A DNA stretch of 64,000 nt from Rhyacophila brunnea (GCA_022495005.1 JAGYXB010001010.1:806001-870000); one strand, 5' to 3'. Positions 52,634-64,000 are shown, counted from the stretch's first letter. Notes: a model not told the origin generated them from the letters alone. Made by a program: numbers and translations.

Positions 52634-53933
52634 CGAGGGTGGGTCAATAAGTCCTTAGAAAAGCCGACAGGTGGCGCGACTAGTACTGTAAGCGGTTTGT
52701 TTTCATGCAGCGGCACTACCGATTCAGTATGCTGCGAAGTTTCAATCAGATTGGTCGGGTTGTTGTGTGTTTCTCGTACATTTAAAAAAAAATTGCTTGT
52801 GGAAAATGGAAGAATGGAAAATGGAGAAAATTGAGTTTAGAGCTGTTATTAAACATTTTAATATAAAAGGGTTAACAGCAAAGGAAATAAAAAATGAGTT
52901 GGATTTAGTTCACGGCATATCTGCTCCTTCACTTGCAACTATTTATAACTGGTTAAATGAATTTAAACGTGGTCGTACATCAACAAAGGATGAACCACGC
53001 CCAGGACGTCCTGTAGAGGTGACTACACCAGAAATGATCAATAAAATCCACGATATGGTGTTAAGTGACCGAAGATTAAAGTTGAGTGAGATAATTGAGG
53101 TTACAGGGATCTCAAAAGGTAGCGTCATTTCTATTTTACATGACAAATTGGGCATGAAAAATATTTCTGCAAGATGGGTGCCGCGTTTGCTCACAGTCGA
53201 CAATAAACGCAATAGGGTGGTGGCCTCTAAAGCCCTGTTGTCGCTCATGCAACGCAATCCGGATGAATTTTTTCGTCGCTTTGTGACTGTAGATGAAACA
53301 TGGATACACCACTATACTCCCGAGACGAAAGAACAGTCAAAGCAGTGGATTGCGAAGGCAAACCATGTCCAAAGAAGGCGAAAACCGTAAAATCAGCTGG
53401 TAAGGTTATGGCTACTGTATTTTGGGATGCACGTGAAATTATTTTCGTTGACTATTTGGAAAAAGGAAAAACAATAACAGGGGATTATTATGCATCTTTA
53501 TTGGACCAGCTAAAAAACAAAATTGAAGAAAAACGGCCTCATTTAAACAGGAAAAAATCCTCTTTCATCAGGACAATGCCCGTGTTCACACATGTTTACG
53601 ATCAATGGCTAAAATTGAAGAATTGAAGTTCGAATTGGTCGACCACCCACCGTATTCGCCAGATTTAGCCCCCAGTGACTTTTTCCTTTTCCCAAACTTA
53701 AAAAAATGGCTAAGTGGACAACGTTTTTTTTCAAATGAAGAAGTCATCGATCGGACAAATGCTTATTTTGAGGACCTTCCGAAAAATTATTTTTCTGACG
53801 GTTTAAAAAAAATTGAGAAACGTCTAACCAAGTGTATTGAGCTCCAAGGAGATTATGTTGAGAAATTAAAAAAAAATACAAAAATAAAAACTGTTTTAAT
53901 GCTTTTTTCTAAGGAATTATTGACCCATCCTCG
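52634..53933 (+). mobile_element. Mariner transposon, 1300 bp, full length but defective
   Basis: TA target duplications at 52632-52633 and 53934-53935 flank 29-bp terminal inverted repeats starting CGAGGGTGGGTCAATAAGTC, with two mismatches between ends (right end CGAGGATGGGTCAATAATTC). Size and the DD34D transposase are typical of mariner. Nothing is missing between the ends, so the copy was inactivated by small indels and is fairly young. Its subfamily I cannot fix from memory. Confidence 0.95.
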
Positions 53934-54027
53934 TATTAAAAAAATGATATGGCCTAGATTCAGATATACTTACATAATTATTTTAAATAAAAGAACACGT
54001 GAGCTTAAATCAGCCGTGAAATTTTAA
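52806..54027 (+). pseudogene. Mariner transposase with two frameshifts and a lost stop
   Basis: The ATG at 52806 (or 52821) opens the N-terminal helix-turn-helix region and the WVPRLLT linker motif. The first catalytic Asp is in VTVDETWIHHYTPE (about 53292). A one-base loss near 53351-53357 shifts to the frame with KSAGKVMATVFWDA. A second loss in an A run at 53552-53557 shifts to the frame with FHQDNARVHT (second Asp; NAPVH is usual) and YSPDLAPSDFFLF (third Asp, 34 residues later). All three Asp codons survive. The usual stop after GDYVEK is altered (AAA TTA at 53863-53868), so the frame runs through the 3' repeat into flanking DNA to 54027. Known role of the family: cut-and-paste transposition into TA. 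Confidence 0.93.
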
Positions 54028-55100
54028 TTCTGAATAGATGCACTGCCAGTGGAAAACTCTGCCTTTGTGATTATAATGGCGACCTTTATTTTTATACGCT
54101 CAATTAAGTGGTATAATTATTATAAAAAGTACCTAGTTAATAAAATACGTATATTTATTTATAAACATTAGATGTGTAATTAATACGTCAAGTGAAATGC
54201 TAAAGCTTTTAAATACTGTAAGGTTTTAAAAAGGTTTAGGAAGTACGGTAATTGTGACATAGCCCTTTCGTGCGGACTATGATAGTCAACAATAAGTAGG
54301 TACCTAGTAGTAATAGGTATGCTAGATACCTAATAAAAATCAATAAAAGTATTTTGTTCTAAAACAATGTAATAAGGAAACACGCAAAACATACATTGTT
54401 TTCCTCTATTAAATATTATATTCGCTTGTTAATAAAGGAAAAACTTTTCCTGTGATAATAATATATCGAAAATAATAAAAGCTTGCGCGATTTTCTATGT
54501 ATCAAGTTAATGACGACAATAAGTACACATGTCAAAAACTACACGGCCTTAGGCTCATTAGAAAGATAATGACGTGTATCATAATAGCTAAGTATTACCT
54601 GAGAAATAAAAAAAACAGAATGTCAAATAAACATGTCATATTATTAGTCTTTTAAAAAAATATTTATTATGGAAACGTATAACTTTATTGAAGGGTTTAT
54701 CGAATTGCTAAATATTTTTTTAATTAAGCTACTTATTAATATTGGTTTTATAAAAGAATAAATTAATATGTAAGTATATTAAATAAAAACCTATTGACGA
54801 AAACCTAAAAAAACATATAAAAATGAAATGCAATCAAATTTTGTCATAAATTACATTATTGCGTTATTAATATATGACTATTTTTGCGACTAGTTTTTAA
54901 TAGCTACAATAAAACTAAATAAATTATCAAATATAATTTTATATTTTGTTGAATAAATAGTGAATGTTGTAATAAAGCTCGGTTGATGTAGTTTACAAAG
55001 GATTGAGAATTTGATGAAAACTGATTGATATGTAATTATTTTTAATTTCTTTTATTTTGTTAACACTGTCAATTCATGGTGGAACTGCATTGTATTGTTG
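53934..55100. other. Noncoding AT-rich stretch
   Basis: No feature supported. Confidence 0.5.
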
Positions 55101-55234
55101 TTTGATTTAATAAAGCGCAATTTTTTTTGTAGTACTTATTCCACTTATTTCCCTCTGAGGCGAACGAAACCGGTCCAAATTTAATTATTAAAGTGGAATA
55201 AGTATTACAAAAAAATGCGCTTTATTAAATCAAA
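55101..55234. mobile_element. Snapback element, 134 bp
   Basis: Arms 55101-55146 and 55191-55234 are inverted (TTTGATTTAATAAAGCGCA and its complement; GTACTTATTCCACTT and AAGTGGAATAAGTATTAC) around a 44-bp loop. Likely a tiny MITE; no clear target duplication. Confidence 0.65.
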
Positions 55235-55976
55235 TAATAATAATTATTTTTAAATGACCGAAAGAGCAAACAGTGTCTGCTATGTAGACGAAGCACGTGT
55301 TTCGTGTAAATGAATAATAAATCAAATTATTTTAACATACTATTGTTGTTTTGACAATGGCTTAGAAAACAAGAAAAAAAAAGATAACAGTAGAGTTTTA
55401 TGAAAATACTTACTTTTATTAAATAAGAGAACAATGATATTGGATACCTATTAGGAATTACAAAGTGTTTTCAGATTTACATATTATAATCAAACGATAA
55501 TATTTTATTAGTTAAATACGCAGTGGAATAGATCGTTTATAAGTATTTTTTTATTGTTTAGAAAAAGGAAAGTTATACATACATTTTAACGAACAGCATT
55601 TCTCTGATATTGTAAAGTGTCATACACCGTCGGTCGTTTGGTTTCACATTGTGTTGCATTCGGTACAAATTACAAAAAACATATTCAGAAAATATCGATT
55701 CTTAATACAATATTTTTTATTTCAAATGAAATACTGTTAACGCATACATTCACAATATGCACAGGGGGTGTCATTCATATTTCAGTCACAATAATAAAAT
55801 GAAAAATATATTGTTTTATTTTTTACAATAAAATTTTTCCAATAAAATACCGTCTCATTTTAAAAATAGTCATAATTAAATGTTTTTATAGTAGAAACAA
55901 AGCAGATTTTGTCTAGGGTGTTTAGCACACGTTTCGCCTGCCAGACTGATTTCAATGTTTATTATTTTCAGTAGCG

Positions 55977-56145
55977 CAGTATTTAATCGCGAATAAACAG
56001 TGCCGCCGATAGCTTTCGCGAAAGGCGAGAAGGGGCTGCAATTGGTACGTCCTCCCGGCCCGGGGAGCGAAACCTTACTGAACGGAAAAGCAGCAGCACG
56101 CGAATGTTCGCCCTGCTGGGAAATGATTTGACGCCTCAAATAGAC
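55977..56145. other. GC-rich island, origin unknown
   Basis: GC-rich block with CCTCCCGGCCCGGGGAGCG and TTTCGCGAAAGGCGAG in AT-rich surroundings. The minus strand is open from 56139 to 55876 (87 codons, MRRQIISQQGEHSRAAAFPF...) but I recognise no domain or splice site. Could be a decayed element, an untranslated exon or a CpG-rich regulatory site. Confidence 0.35.
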
Positions 56146-56760
56146 ATGCGCTCTATAGAAGCTTTTACAATACTCGCCTTCTACTAATTTATGCTGTTTT
56201 TTTTCCGTCTCGGAGTTTGGTATTTTCTGGTATTTAAAAAAACACGAACTGTGGCTGCACCTTCATATTTTTCAACTATTTTTTTAATCAACAAAAGTGC
56301 CTTAGTACCTGATTTTTTTGTAATTTTCAAATATCTTTGTGAAAGTCCGTCAAAAGGTTTCACGTTCCAAGTTTCATAAATTAGTATTTTAAAAAGGTAC
56401 CTACTTATTATTATTATTTTAATTTAAAAAAGTCTATCCATAGATAAAATTATTTTTTATACATTAAAACAAAACAGATTAAAAATTAACAGATTTAATT
56501 GTACTGGATAATATAACAACGCATTGTTCACACCCGACTAACTACGAGAAACAATCAATTTCAACGTAGTTTATTTCGTCATTTTGATATAAATTTTAGA
56601 ATTCGAATACACCCACCTAATGTGTTAAAATATTATCAGTTAAAAATGATTACCGAAAATAAAAAAAAATATTTGGTGTATAACGACCTAGAGATCTGGC
56701 AATTATCAACAGCTACATTATAACACTATTATGCATGACCAATACGTATTTTATTACAAT

Positions 56761-57204
56761 GTTTTTTTTAGCTCGTATTCTTATTTGTCCGGTGGTTCTT
56801 TGTCCGGTACAAATCTTGCAATCGCTTTTTAACTAACTTCCCAACTAGCTAGACATTTGAAAGTTTTAGAATATATCAGAACACGATGCCAATGCATTTT
56901 TTTAATACTTTTAGCCATCTTTAAGTAGAATTGAATTCATTTTCAGTTAATTCTATTTTGTATGAAAAGTTATTTCGACACCATTATTGGTTGCTAGGGG
57001 TCTGAGGTCCTAGCAACTAAATTATTAATATATACGTGCGTTATTATGGAAATCAATATGACATGTCAAAATGACATTTCAGTATTATTTCTATCGAGCA
57101 CAAATTTTTTTGATCGTTTAAGCTAGTCAAGTCAAGTTTATATGATTCAACAGGAAATTTAAAAACATTATGTATAAAAAGTTATTTTTATCTTGTAATT
57201 ATTT
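56761..57204 (+). repeat. Unclassified 0.45-kb dispersed repeat, copy 3
   Basis: Colinear with 7588-8044 from TTAGCTCGTATTC to TTTATCTTGTAATTATTT. Contains a hairpin GTTGCTAGG/CCTAGCAAC (56990-56998, 57009-57017) that resembles RFX-type half sites. Confidence 0.8.
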
Positions 57205-58064
57205 TATTGCAGTTTATTAGCGGTGAATAGTAAATGCAAGTTTGTATGTTATTTTGAAATAAATGTAATTATTCCATAAAAATATACGGATTCTTTAAGA
57301 GAAAAAATTAGGTACTATGTGTATTTGTTTAAAAAAAAACAGTTGAGTCTCTTTTTGAAAATCTCAATAACAGATCATGTAGTGTTTTTATAAATGTTTT
57401 TGTGATGTCATAAATTGGTTCGGTTCTAATGATTATTAATGTTTGGAATTATTCCAAAAACAAGTTTTTTCGTTCAATCTAAAGAAAAATGTCATCTCTT
57501 GGAATCACTAAAACCTTTTCAGATTCCAATTACCAACTTTAATCAAAAAAGAAAATGAGTTCGTTTTTTATAAAAAATATCTAAGGGATATTATGTTAGG
57601 TACCTACATATTATATTGTTATGAACATCTAATTTTTATTAAAAAATAAACAACTTTTGAAAACCCCGTGTCGAATTATAAGAAATACAGAATATATTAT
57701 AATCAGTCTGTATGAATTAATTATAAATATTGTTTCTGTTTAGTAAACATTGGATATTTTGTAATATTCCACAGCAAAGCCTCACGTACCTTCTTTCAAG
57801 GTAAAATTTTTTAGCGGTTTCATTTCCAACTAACCAAAATTTAATCAAAAAAAAAAATTGCACAACACCATCATACTACGAATAGAGAATTTTATGTTCA
57901 ATACCACGAATTCATTATTTATACATATTTTTTTAAATATAAAATAAATATTATAGAAAAGTTAAATGAATATAGAATACATTGAACCTCGAATGGTAGG
58001 TATACAAAATAACAAAAATAACTATAAGTAGGTACTTATTATTTTGACGATATTGAAGTTAATG
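57205..58064. other. Noncoding AT-rich stretch
   Basis: No feature supported. Confidence 0.5.
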
Positions 58065-58069
58065 GCACC

Positions 58070-58155
58070 ACCAAACCACACTCACCCCGTGCCACACCCG
58101 GTCTTAATCGGGCGAACACGGGACCCTACCTTTAGTGTGAAGCATCATTTTTTCC
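58070..58155 (+). repeat. Short dispersed repeat shared with 21470-21550
   Basis: CCAAACCACACTCACCCCGT, GGTCTTAATCGGGCGAACAC and GTGTGAAGCATCATTTTTTC. More conserved in pattern than in base identity. Confidence 0.5.
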
Positions 58156-58209
58156 ACGATTGTCAGCAGTTAAGGATACGACAATGAAAAAAGTAAAAAC
58201 ATATATAAT

Positions 58210-58450
58210 AAACAATTCGTTTTATTCAAGGAATGATTCACACGGTTTTAGAATGTAATATTCTTTATATTGAACATATTTAATTTGAAAACACCTCAAA
58301 TACCTACTAGAAAAATCATTTTTGAAAAATATAATGCCTGAAGGGATGTAAACCTGTATTCACGCCAAACTTCTTTTAGATATTGGCGTCCTGTCTAATT
58401 ACGACGAAATAAACTAGTAGTTTGAAATGCTTTTAGCCGACAGCCGGATT
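58210..58450 (-). mobile_element. tRNA-derived SINE, family A
   Basis: Reverse complement: a tRNA-like head with AATACAGGTTTACATCCC as B box, CATTATATTTTTCAAAAATG, TTGAGGTGTTTTCAAATTAA, ATATGTTCAATATAAAGAAT and terminal CTTGAATAAA. Head and tail are both present, making this one of the most complete copies. Confidence 0.7.
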
Positions 58451-58504
58451 ACTCCAAATTTTAGTTATACCGTACCTGCACTTGCTAGTCATTTAATAAA
58501 CTAT

Positions 58505-58620
58505 TTATTTTATTAATATTAATATTTGCGAATATTACAACATTCTTTAAATTGAACATTAATAATTTGAAAACACCTCAAACTTCTATTTTGTGGTATT
58601 TTCAAATTATGCACCTAAGT
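58505..58620 (-). mobile_element. SINE family A tail fragment
   Basis: TTGAACATTAATAATTTGAA, AACACCTCAAAC and CAACATTCTTTAAATTG repeat the family tail in the same orientation as the neighbour at 58210. Confidence 0.55.
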
Positions 58621-60734
58621 AAATAAATATATAATATATGTAAGTATAGTTACTATAATAATATACATCAATAAAGTACGATAACACTTCATTTTATATA
58701 TGGAACCAATTAAAACTTTATGTGCTTCCGTGAAGCATGTTCAATGCCAATTTTCTAATTTCCCAGACGTTTTATGACGAACATGCTAAGGGTCATATAA
58801 TATCAAGATCGTGATGAAATGTTGATTTTAGTGACTTAGTGGTACTTATAGCTCTGATAAATATAAATATGCACTGAAGAACTTTCACAATAGCTATGAC
58901 TGTAATGAAAATTGTCCAGTATTCAATTTAAAACGTTTGAGAACTTTAAATTCCTTAAAATCCTTTAAATTTGCAAATTAAGTCTATAAGAATATATTGT
59001 GATACAGGTACAATAAATGATTGCAATAAAAATAAAAAGAGATTCAACGTAGGTACTTATTTTCATTCAATAGAGTAGTTACTTAATACCTGCGAAAAGC
59101 TACCCATTTCAGTATAATTAAATCTACATTTAAGTTGGCTCGCGCAGTGTATTTATTATCAGTCTTCCCAACCGGCGGTGAAAAGTAATTCACCCAATGG
59201 CCAGTTTATTTATTTAGCGCATTCACCAGATGTCGCTTTGTTCGTACGGAAGGACGGCTCTACAGAGTTATTCCACTCCCAATTGTATCCAAGAGATCAT
59301 TTTATTTCCAAAAAAAACCTTCAAAATAATAATTCGAAGTGACGCCTTGCTAATCTTCTAAAATGGTGAAACTTTGTAATAAAATTACTTCTACTAAGAG
59401 CACAAAAAACACAATACACTCGAGATTGAGGCAAATTACTTTTAAATTTAAGATTCAATGGCGCGCTTTGCAGGAATGCTTTGAGCTATTGAGCAGATTG
59501 AAAAGTTGATGAAAATGCTTCGTCGCTCATGACTTGCTTAAGATTTAATGATTTTAAGTAAACACGATTTTCTACTTCGCTTAATATCTTGGCTCTATTT
59601 AGACTTGAAATTTCCGCACAGATCTTACAGTCTTGTAATTATATATTAATAATTATATATAATTAAACCATCCTTTTAAGTCGACGCAAAAACAATATTC
59701 TCTCAGATTATTTTATATTTGGTTATTATCTGGTTTAACCACTAATGTGATATTTACGAGGTAAATAGAAATATAAATCACGTCGAATATGTTTTTATGA
59801 ATCTAATATAATAATAATTTTGCAATAATTGTTAATATTTCGGAAAATAAACAAAAATCGCCATCATACCGTTTCATTTCGATGATAGAAAACCAATCCA
59901 AAATAACATAACCACATTAATATGTATAATTAAAATCGAGGGAATAATTATTGAGATTGATTGAGACGATAATTGAGAGAACATAAAAAGCCATATAAAT
60001 TTATTATTGCCTAATATATAAATTTCAGCATTTACATCACTATACCAAGTCTTGATTTTTGTTTAAATAGTTTAATAAAATCATTCATCTATTTTACAAT
60101 GGATTTGTAACGAGTGAACGATAATTTATATATTTATCTGGAACAATATTGTTGTATATCATTTTACACTGTTGGTTAATGATAATACTGAATTATACTA
60201 AAGGTTGATAATGAAATTAATTATGTTATTTACCAGTTTAATCTGGATTTGTTTAGAATCGAATTTAGGCCAAAAATTTATAAAATGTTACACAAAAGAA
60301 AACCTTAATTAGATTTTTTAGTTTCCTTTGGTAGCCAGTGCTTTTTCAAAGCAGTCAAAATATCTTTTATTCAAAACGGCATTCATGGGATTTCTTTATT
60401 CAGTAATAACATTGGCTAAAGAAATTACGCAATAGCCATTGTAATTTCGGAGATTAGATTCATAATATTAATTTTATTATTGATGATTGCAATACTGTTG
60501 AAGATATTTCATTGAGTTTAAAATATAATGATATTCAGAATTATAATATGGGAAAAATGCATAGCTGAATACCCAGATGTTCTAATGATTTGGTTTGTAG
60601 ATGAGTTTTATTACATTTTATTAAAGTTGAAAATTGTGTAAATATACGAATATCTATAAAATACGAGTCCAATTCTACGATCCTTTATAAACATTGAATT
60701 TTCAAGTACACCGTGAACAGTAAACTAGAATATT
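58621..60734. other. Noncoding AT-rich stretch
   Basis: No feature supported. The block 59160-59280 is somewhat GC-richer without homology I recognise. Confidence 0.45.
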
Positions 60735-60962
60735 CGTTTTATAACTTTGGACTTTTTTGCATTCTTTGTTATACAGATACGCCTCTTTGTCCGATTACCT
60801 CGCATAAAATTAGATCAAATGATATTCACTTGTATTAATATTTATGTAATAATAAATAAATAGATAATACATTATGTAAATTTTTTTTTTTAGAATATAT
60901 TACATCATTTTCATCATAGAGCCGGAGTGAAAAGTTATGAAGCATATATTCTACTACCTACT
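60735..60962 (-). repeat. 0.23-kb dispersed repeat, copy 2
   Basis: Colinear with 48730-48960 through TTAGAATATATTACATCATTTTC and AGAGCCGGAGTGAAAAGTTA. Here no reverse-transcriptase remnant is adjacent, consistent with a 5'-truncated retroelement insertion. Confidence 0.7.
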
Positions 60963-61364
60963 GAAAATAATTGCCAAGGTGACACGTCAATTTCCACATT
61001 GTCATAAATCAATTTCAATCATGGTATCCGAGTTGGTAGAGATTATCTATAAATCCCTGAATATGCAATGAATGTTGATTTTTCATCTTTTCATTCACCG
61101 CAGCTAAAAAAGTAATATTTTAATAAATAAATAAAAAATAAAGCAATGAAAGAAAAGTTTGTTAATTCTCCTCTCTGTCAATGCGCATGTAATCCACTTA
61201 AGAGTGAAGATAGTAATTTAATTTTACCCTCATAACGTGAGAGTCAAAATCCATATTGGATTGCAGAGCTATTAAAAAAACTATTTCCATAATACCAGTA
61301 ACGCAATTTAAAGGTTGTCGTTTGGACTAACCTTCTACCAGCAGGAAGTATTCTCCAAAACTAA

Positions 61365-62025
61365 GAAAAAGTCAACGAATTTGTATATCTTGGATCGATT
61401 ATTAGTGGAAAAGGCGGATGTGAAGCAGAGATAAGATGGCGCAAACCGAATGCAAAAAATGCGATGACACGTCTTACCACTATATGGAAGGATCGAGGAA
61501 TTTCAATTGCCACAAAAATGATGCTTGTGCAAGCATTAGTGTTTTCTATATTTTTATACGGTGTTATGGACCCTGCAGGCAAGGGAGCGGAAGGCAGTTA
61601 ATGTCTTCGAGATGTGGTGTTGGCGCCAAATGCTTCGTATTTCTTGGTCAGAGCACAGGACAAACCAGTCAATCATCCATATATTGCAGGTAAAGAAACG
61701 ACTCTCGAAATATATCTGAGACGCATTCTTCAGTTTTTTGGGCATATTTTCCGGCTCGGACAGGACAACCTAGAGAGACTGCTGGTTTTGGGTGGCCTCC
61801 AGGGTAGGCGAAGTAGTGGAAGAGTATCAGCGCATTGGAGCAACCAAATGAAGGAGCTGACTGGGGGTGGGGGCATCATTCATTCTGCGCTAAGAGAAGT
61901 AGAAGATCGAGATGGATGGAAAGTTCTGGTCGCTCAAAAAATGACAAAATTTAAAAGTAGTCACGATAATCTGCCATTATGGAACGACCTAGAAGAAGAC
62001 GTAATACGATTATTCAAAATCGAGT
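61365..62025 (+). pseudogene. Non-LTR reverse transcriptase C-terminal region, two frameshifts
   Basis: Frame one (61371 on) reads VNEFVYLGSIISGKGG, a matrix of EIRWR..., TTIWKDRGISIATKMMLVQA and LVFSIFLYG. After a shift near 61560 the next frame reads WTLQARERKAVNVFEMWCWR and QMLRISWSEHRTNQS. A second shift near 61710 leads to RRILQFFGHIFRLGQDNLER, GRRSSGRVSAHWSNQMKEL and EVEDRDGWKVLVAQKM, ending at 62027. This is the standard order of motifs after the catalytic domain in insect endonuclease-reverse transcriptase LINEs. 5'-truncated. Confidence 0.88.
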
Positions 62026-62815
62026 AATTTTACTTGCTCTAATGATGAAATAATAAGTGGTTAAAAATGATTTTCGTGGCCCCAATAACCCCTGCGTAAA
62101 CCAGATATAATTAATAAAATATTCCAGAGCATGAATAGTCAATAAATATCAATTTGAATTATTATTTTAGTTAATTTGAAACCTAAAATCTTATACACAA
62201 GTATCTGATCAGTGCAAAGTGAAACGTACTAGCGATCTAAGAATTAAAGCAATTTAAACTTTCCTGCGTATTAAATGCTCCATTACGCTTTCAAATATTA
62301 TATTTTAGTATGTCGGGGGTAGTATTATATCCAGAGTATAAGTTAAAGGTCTGATTTGAGTAGTTAGTTGTGCAAAGGCTCTTGTTATAATGACTGTTCC
62401 GCTCCAAAGTGCGCCATTCGATCGTACATGCTCCCATCAATGGCGACTCACTTCACTTGACCTTTGCTATTTTGTTACGATGTATACAAGGCTCTACGCA
62501 AGACGTAATCCTGGTCATAAATCAAGAATGCCTAATTAATACATTTTGATGTAAGTGTACCTACCATCATACTGAACTGGTTTATCTATCCAAGCGTTAT
62601 CTATCCACACTGTTGATCACTAAAGTATATTGTTTCTATAGAATAATAATTAAAAATTTCAATATTTAAACATTTATTGTGTATTATAATTATTATAATA
62701 TAAATTTAATGTACTATATTTAATGATTGATTTAGTTGCAACATAATATTATAATATTAGATCTACTTAACGACATTAATTTTATATGTAACTTGAAGTC
62801 CTTGAATTCTTCATC
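62026..62815. other. Noncoding stretch
   Basis: The first part may be the 3' untranslated region of the LINE copy upstream. No other feature recognised. Confidence 0.4.
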
Positions 62816-62971
62816 ATCATCATCAGCAGGGGTCGATTCACTGTTGCTTGAAGACCTACCCTAGCTTCCTCCACTCTTCTCGGTTTCTCGTTCTTTGCTG
62901 CCTCGTACATCCACCAAACTTTATGTACGTTTATTCAGTAGATTTTAGAGCGTCACTGTGATCGTTTAGTC
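62816..62971 (-). mobile_element. Non-LTR retrotransposon 3' end, left piece (split by a hAT insertion)
   Basis: CATCATCATCATCAGCAGGG, GTCGATTCACTGTTGCTTGA and GTAGATTTTAGAGCG resemble the copies at 690 and 45618. The sequence breaks at CGTTTAGTC and resumes after 63718. Confidence 0.75.
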
Positions 62972-63718
62972 TAGTGGTCGGTAAACCGCGGCTCGCGACC
63001 CACATGGGGCTCTTTGGGCCCTTGAGTGAGGCTCTGCCAAAAATGCCCTCTGCCCTATTTGACATGGCTACAAAGAATAAGCAAAGAAAAACGGATGACG
63101 AAAATCGTGAATTTAAAGTTGAATGGACCGAGACTTTCGTGTTTATTCAAAACTTAAATGGCCAACCGACCTTTATTATTTGTCGGGAAAAATTGGCACA
63201 AGTTTAGAGGGACGCTTTACAACTAAACACAAGTTCTGTATTTAATTACTGAATACAATCTTCCAACAATGTTAATATTGCATGTTTTGTGGTTAGTAAA
63301 GAGATTTCTAAGAGAGGAAATCAAAAGTAAATTGAGAAGTTGTCTTATTGATGAGAACCCAGAATCGTGCTTAAAATTGAAAACATCAACATACAAACCT
63401 GACTTACCCAAACTTTTCAAGGAGGTACACGGCCAATATTCACATTGGGTGTTTGTCAGTCAGTCATGATTTAATTCTATGGATACCTTACTTACAATTT
63501 AATTTTTATCAATAAATAAGGTCATTATTATGTATGATATCAAGTTTTATTCAGTGTACCTACCTATAGTTTAATTAAGACTTAAATCTTTAACTAAAGT
63601 TTATAAACAGTGTACATATTACATAATTTCAGTTTAAGAAATTCGACTCTCAAAACAAATCTTGATCGTCGTACTGTTGATATTTGGCTCTGTTGACTAA
63701 TGAGTTTGCCGACCACTG
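62972..63718 (+). mobile_element. hAT transposon, internally deleted, with perfect 8-bp duplication
   Basis: GTTTAGTC occurs directly on both sides (62964-62971, 63719-63726), an exact 8-bp target duplication. Ends TAGTGGTCGGTAAACC and, from the right, CAGTGGTCGGCAAACTC are the terminal inverted repeats. Inside are only the N- and C-terminal coding parts of a ZBED-like transposase. Length 747 bp compared with several kb for autonomous elements. Confidence 0.9.
63064..63469 (+). pseudogene. hAT (ZBED-type) transposase remnant
   Basis: The N-terminal frame reads ENREFKVEWTETFVFIQNLN then GQPTFIICREKLAQV and a TAG at 63205; a shifted frame continues GRFTTKHKF, together a damaged BED-like zinc finger (one Cys and the HxxxH-side basic block visible). 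The catalytic core is absent. The last part (from about 63355) reads ENPESCLKLKTSTYKPDLPK, LFKEVHGQYSHW, the C-terminal end typical of GTF2IRD2/ZBED-like hAT proteins. Confidence 0.75.
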
Positions 63719-63810
63719 GTTTAGTCGTTTAGTGCCTATCGGGTACCACAGTAAGACGGAATTTTTGTTATGTAGCAGATTCGCAATCTATCCTGAATTG
63801 GAGAATCCGT
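63719..63810 (-). mobile_element. Non-LTR retrotransposon 3' end, right piece
   Basis: CGTTTAGTGCCTATCGGGTACCAC aligns, with some divergence, with CGTTTAGTACCCGTTGAATACCAC of the 45618 copy, continuing the fragment interrupted at 62971. Confidence 0.6.
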
Positions 63811-64000
63811 TTGAGGTTATTGTAATTGTATTGAATTTTTGTTTAGCTCTACCGTAGAGTTGATGTCTAACTCTTGTTATTGTTAATAACCATACATGCT
63901 TCTATATTAATAAGAATACCTAATTAATTTATAGTAATACAACATAATTATATTTTTAATAACAGGTTATCCACTAGCCGAGCCACATTTCTATCCCATT
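63811..64000. other. No recognisable feature
   Basis: AT-rich noncoding end of the window. Confidence 0.4.

Noticed and set aside
52943..53257. Minus-strand 104-codon frame within the mariner
   Set aside because: Shadow of the transposase reading frame.
1..64000. CRISPR arrays, operons, riboswitches or phage-like modules
   Set aside because: No regularly spaced direct repeats or clustered bacterial-type genes; composition and introns show eukaryotic DNA.

Overview
This window is AT-rich eukaryotic nuclear DNA, most likely from an insect. The evidence is spliced genes with GT-AG introns, mariner, hAT and Harbinger-type DNA transposons, non-LTR retrotransposon debris, tRNA-derived SINEs and a short interstitial TTAGG array (the usual insect telomere unit). 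Repeated short words such as GTAGGTACCTAC and AATATTATAAT suggest Hemiptera (aphid-like) or Lepidoptera. I cannot separate these from sequence alone. There is no bacterial gene organisation, operon or CRISPR array, and almost every long open frame is a chance frame in noncoding DNA.

The one host gene I can support lies on the minus strand. I assembled it from splice signals because its exons are short. Six exons at 37142-37011, 18585-18498, 16103-16018, 14057-13950, 12811-12752 and 11397-11311 join in phase to a 176-residue protein with about four membrane segments. It is probably a member of the insect DUF4728 (Pasiflora/Fire exit-like) tetraspan family. The 18.4 kb intron 1 and the other introns hold most of the repeats in 11-37 kb. 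Two oddities stand out: a GC-rich 44-codon in-frame extension after the TGA stop, and a chain of overlapping mini-uORFs just before the start codon.

The rest is mostly mobile-element sediment. From 0 to 11 kb there are LINE 3' ends, a LINE reverse-transcriptase remnant, an unclassified 0.45 kb repeat, SINE copies and a 0.6 kb inverted-repeat element. From 11 to 37 kb is the gene, with a Harbinger-like MITE, palindromic elements, SINEs, degenerate LINEs and a 1.39 kb near-perfect palindrome flanked by TTAA. From 37 to 50 kb are several hAT-like elements with TIRs and 8-bp target duplications, a decayed Tc1/mariner-superfamily transposase, LINE 3' ends, a long hairpin element with telomere-like repeats in its loop, and SINEs. 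From 50 to 64 kb are a deleted copy of the TTAA palindrome, a 1300-bp mariner with two frameshifts and a lost stop, further repeats, a LINE reverse-transcriptase tail, and an internally deleted hAT transposon nested in a LINE fragment with a perfect 8-bp duplication.

No pathway or multi-gene system is visible. The interest lies in the split membrane-protein gene and in a rich collection of nonautonomous and foldback transposons whose boundaries can be placed to the base.
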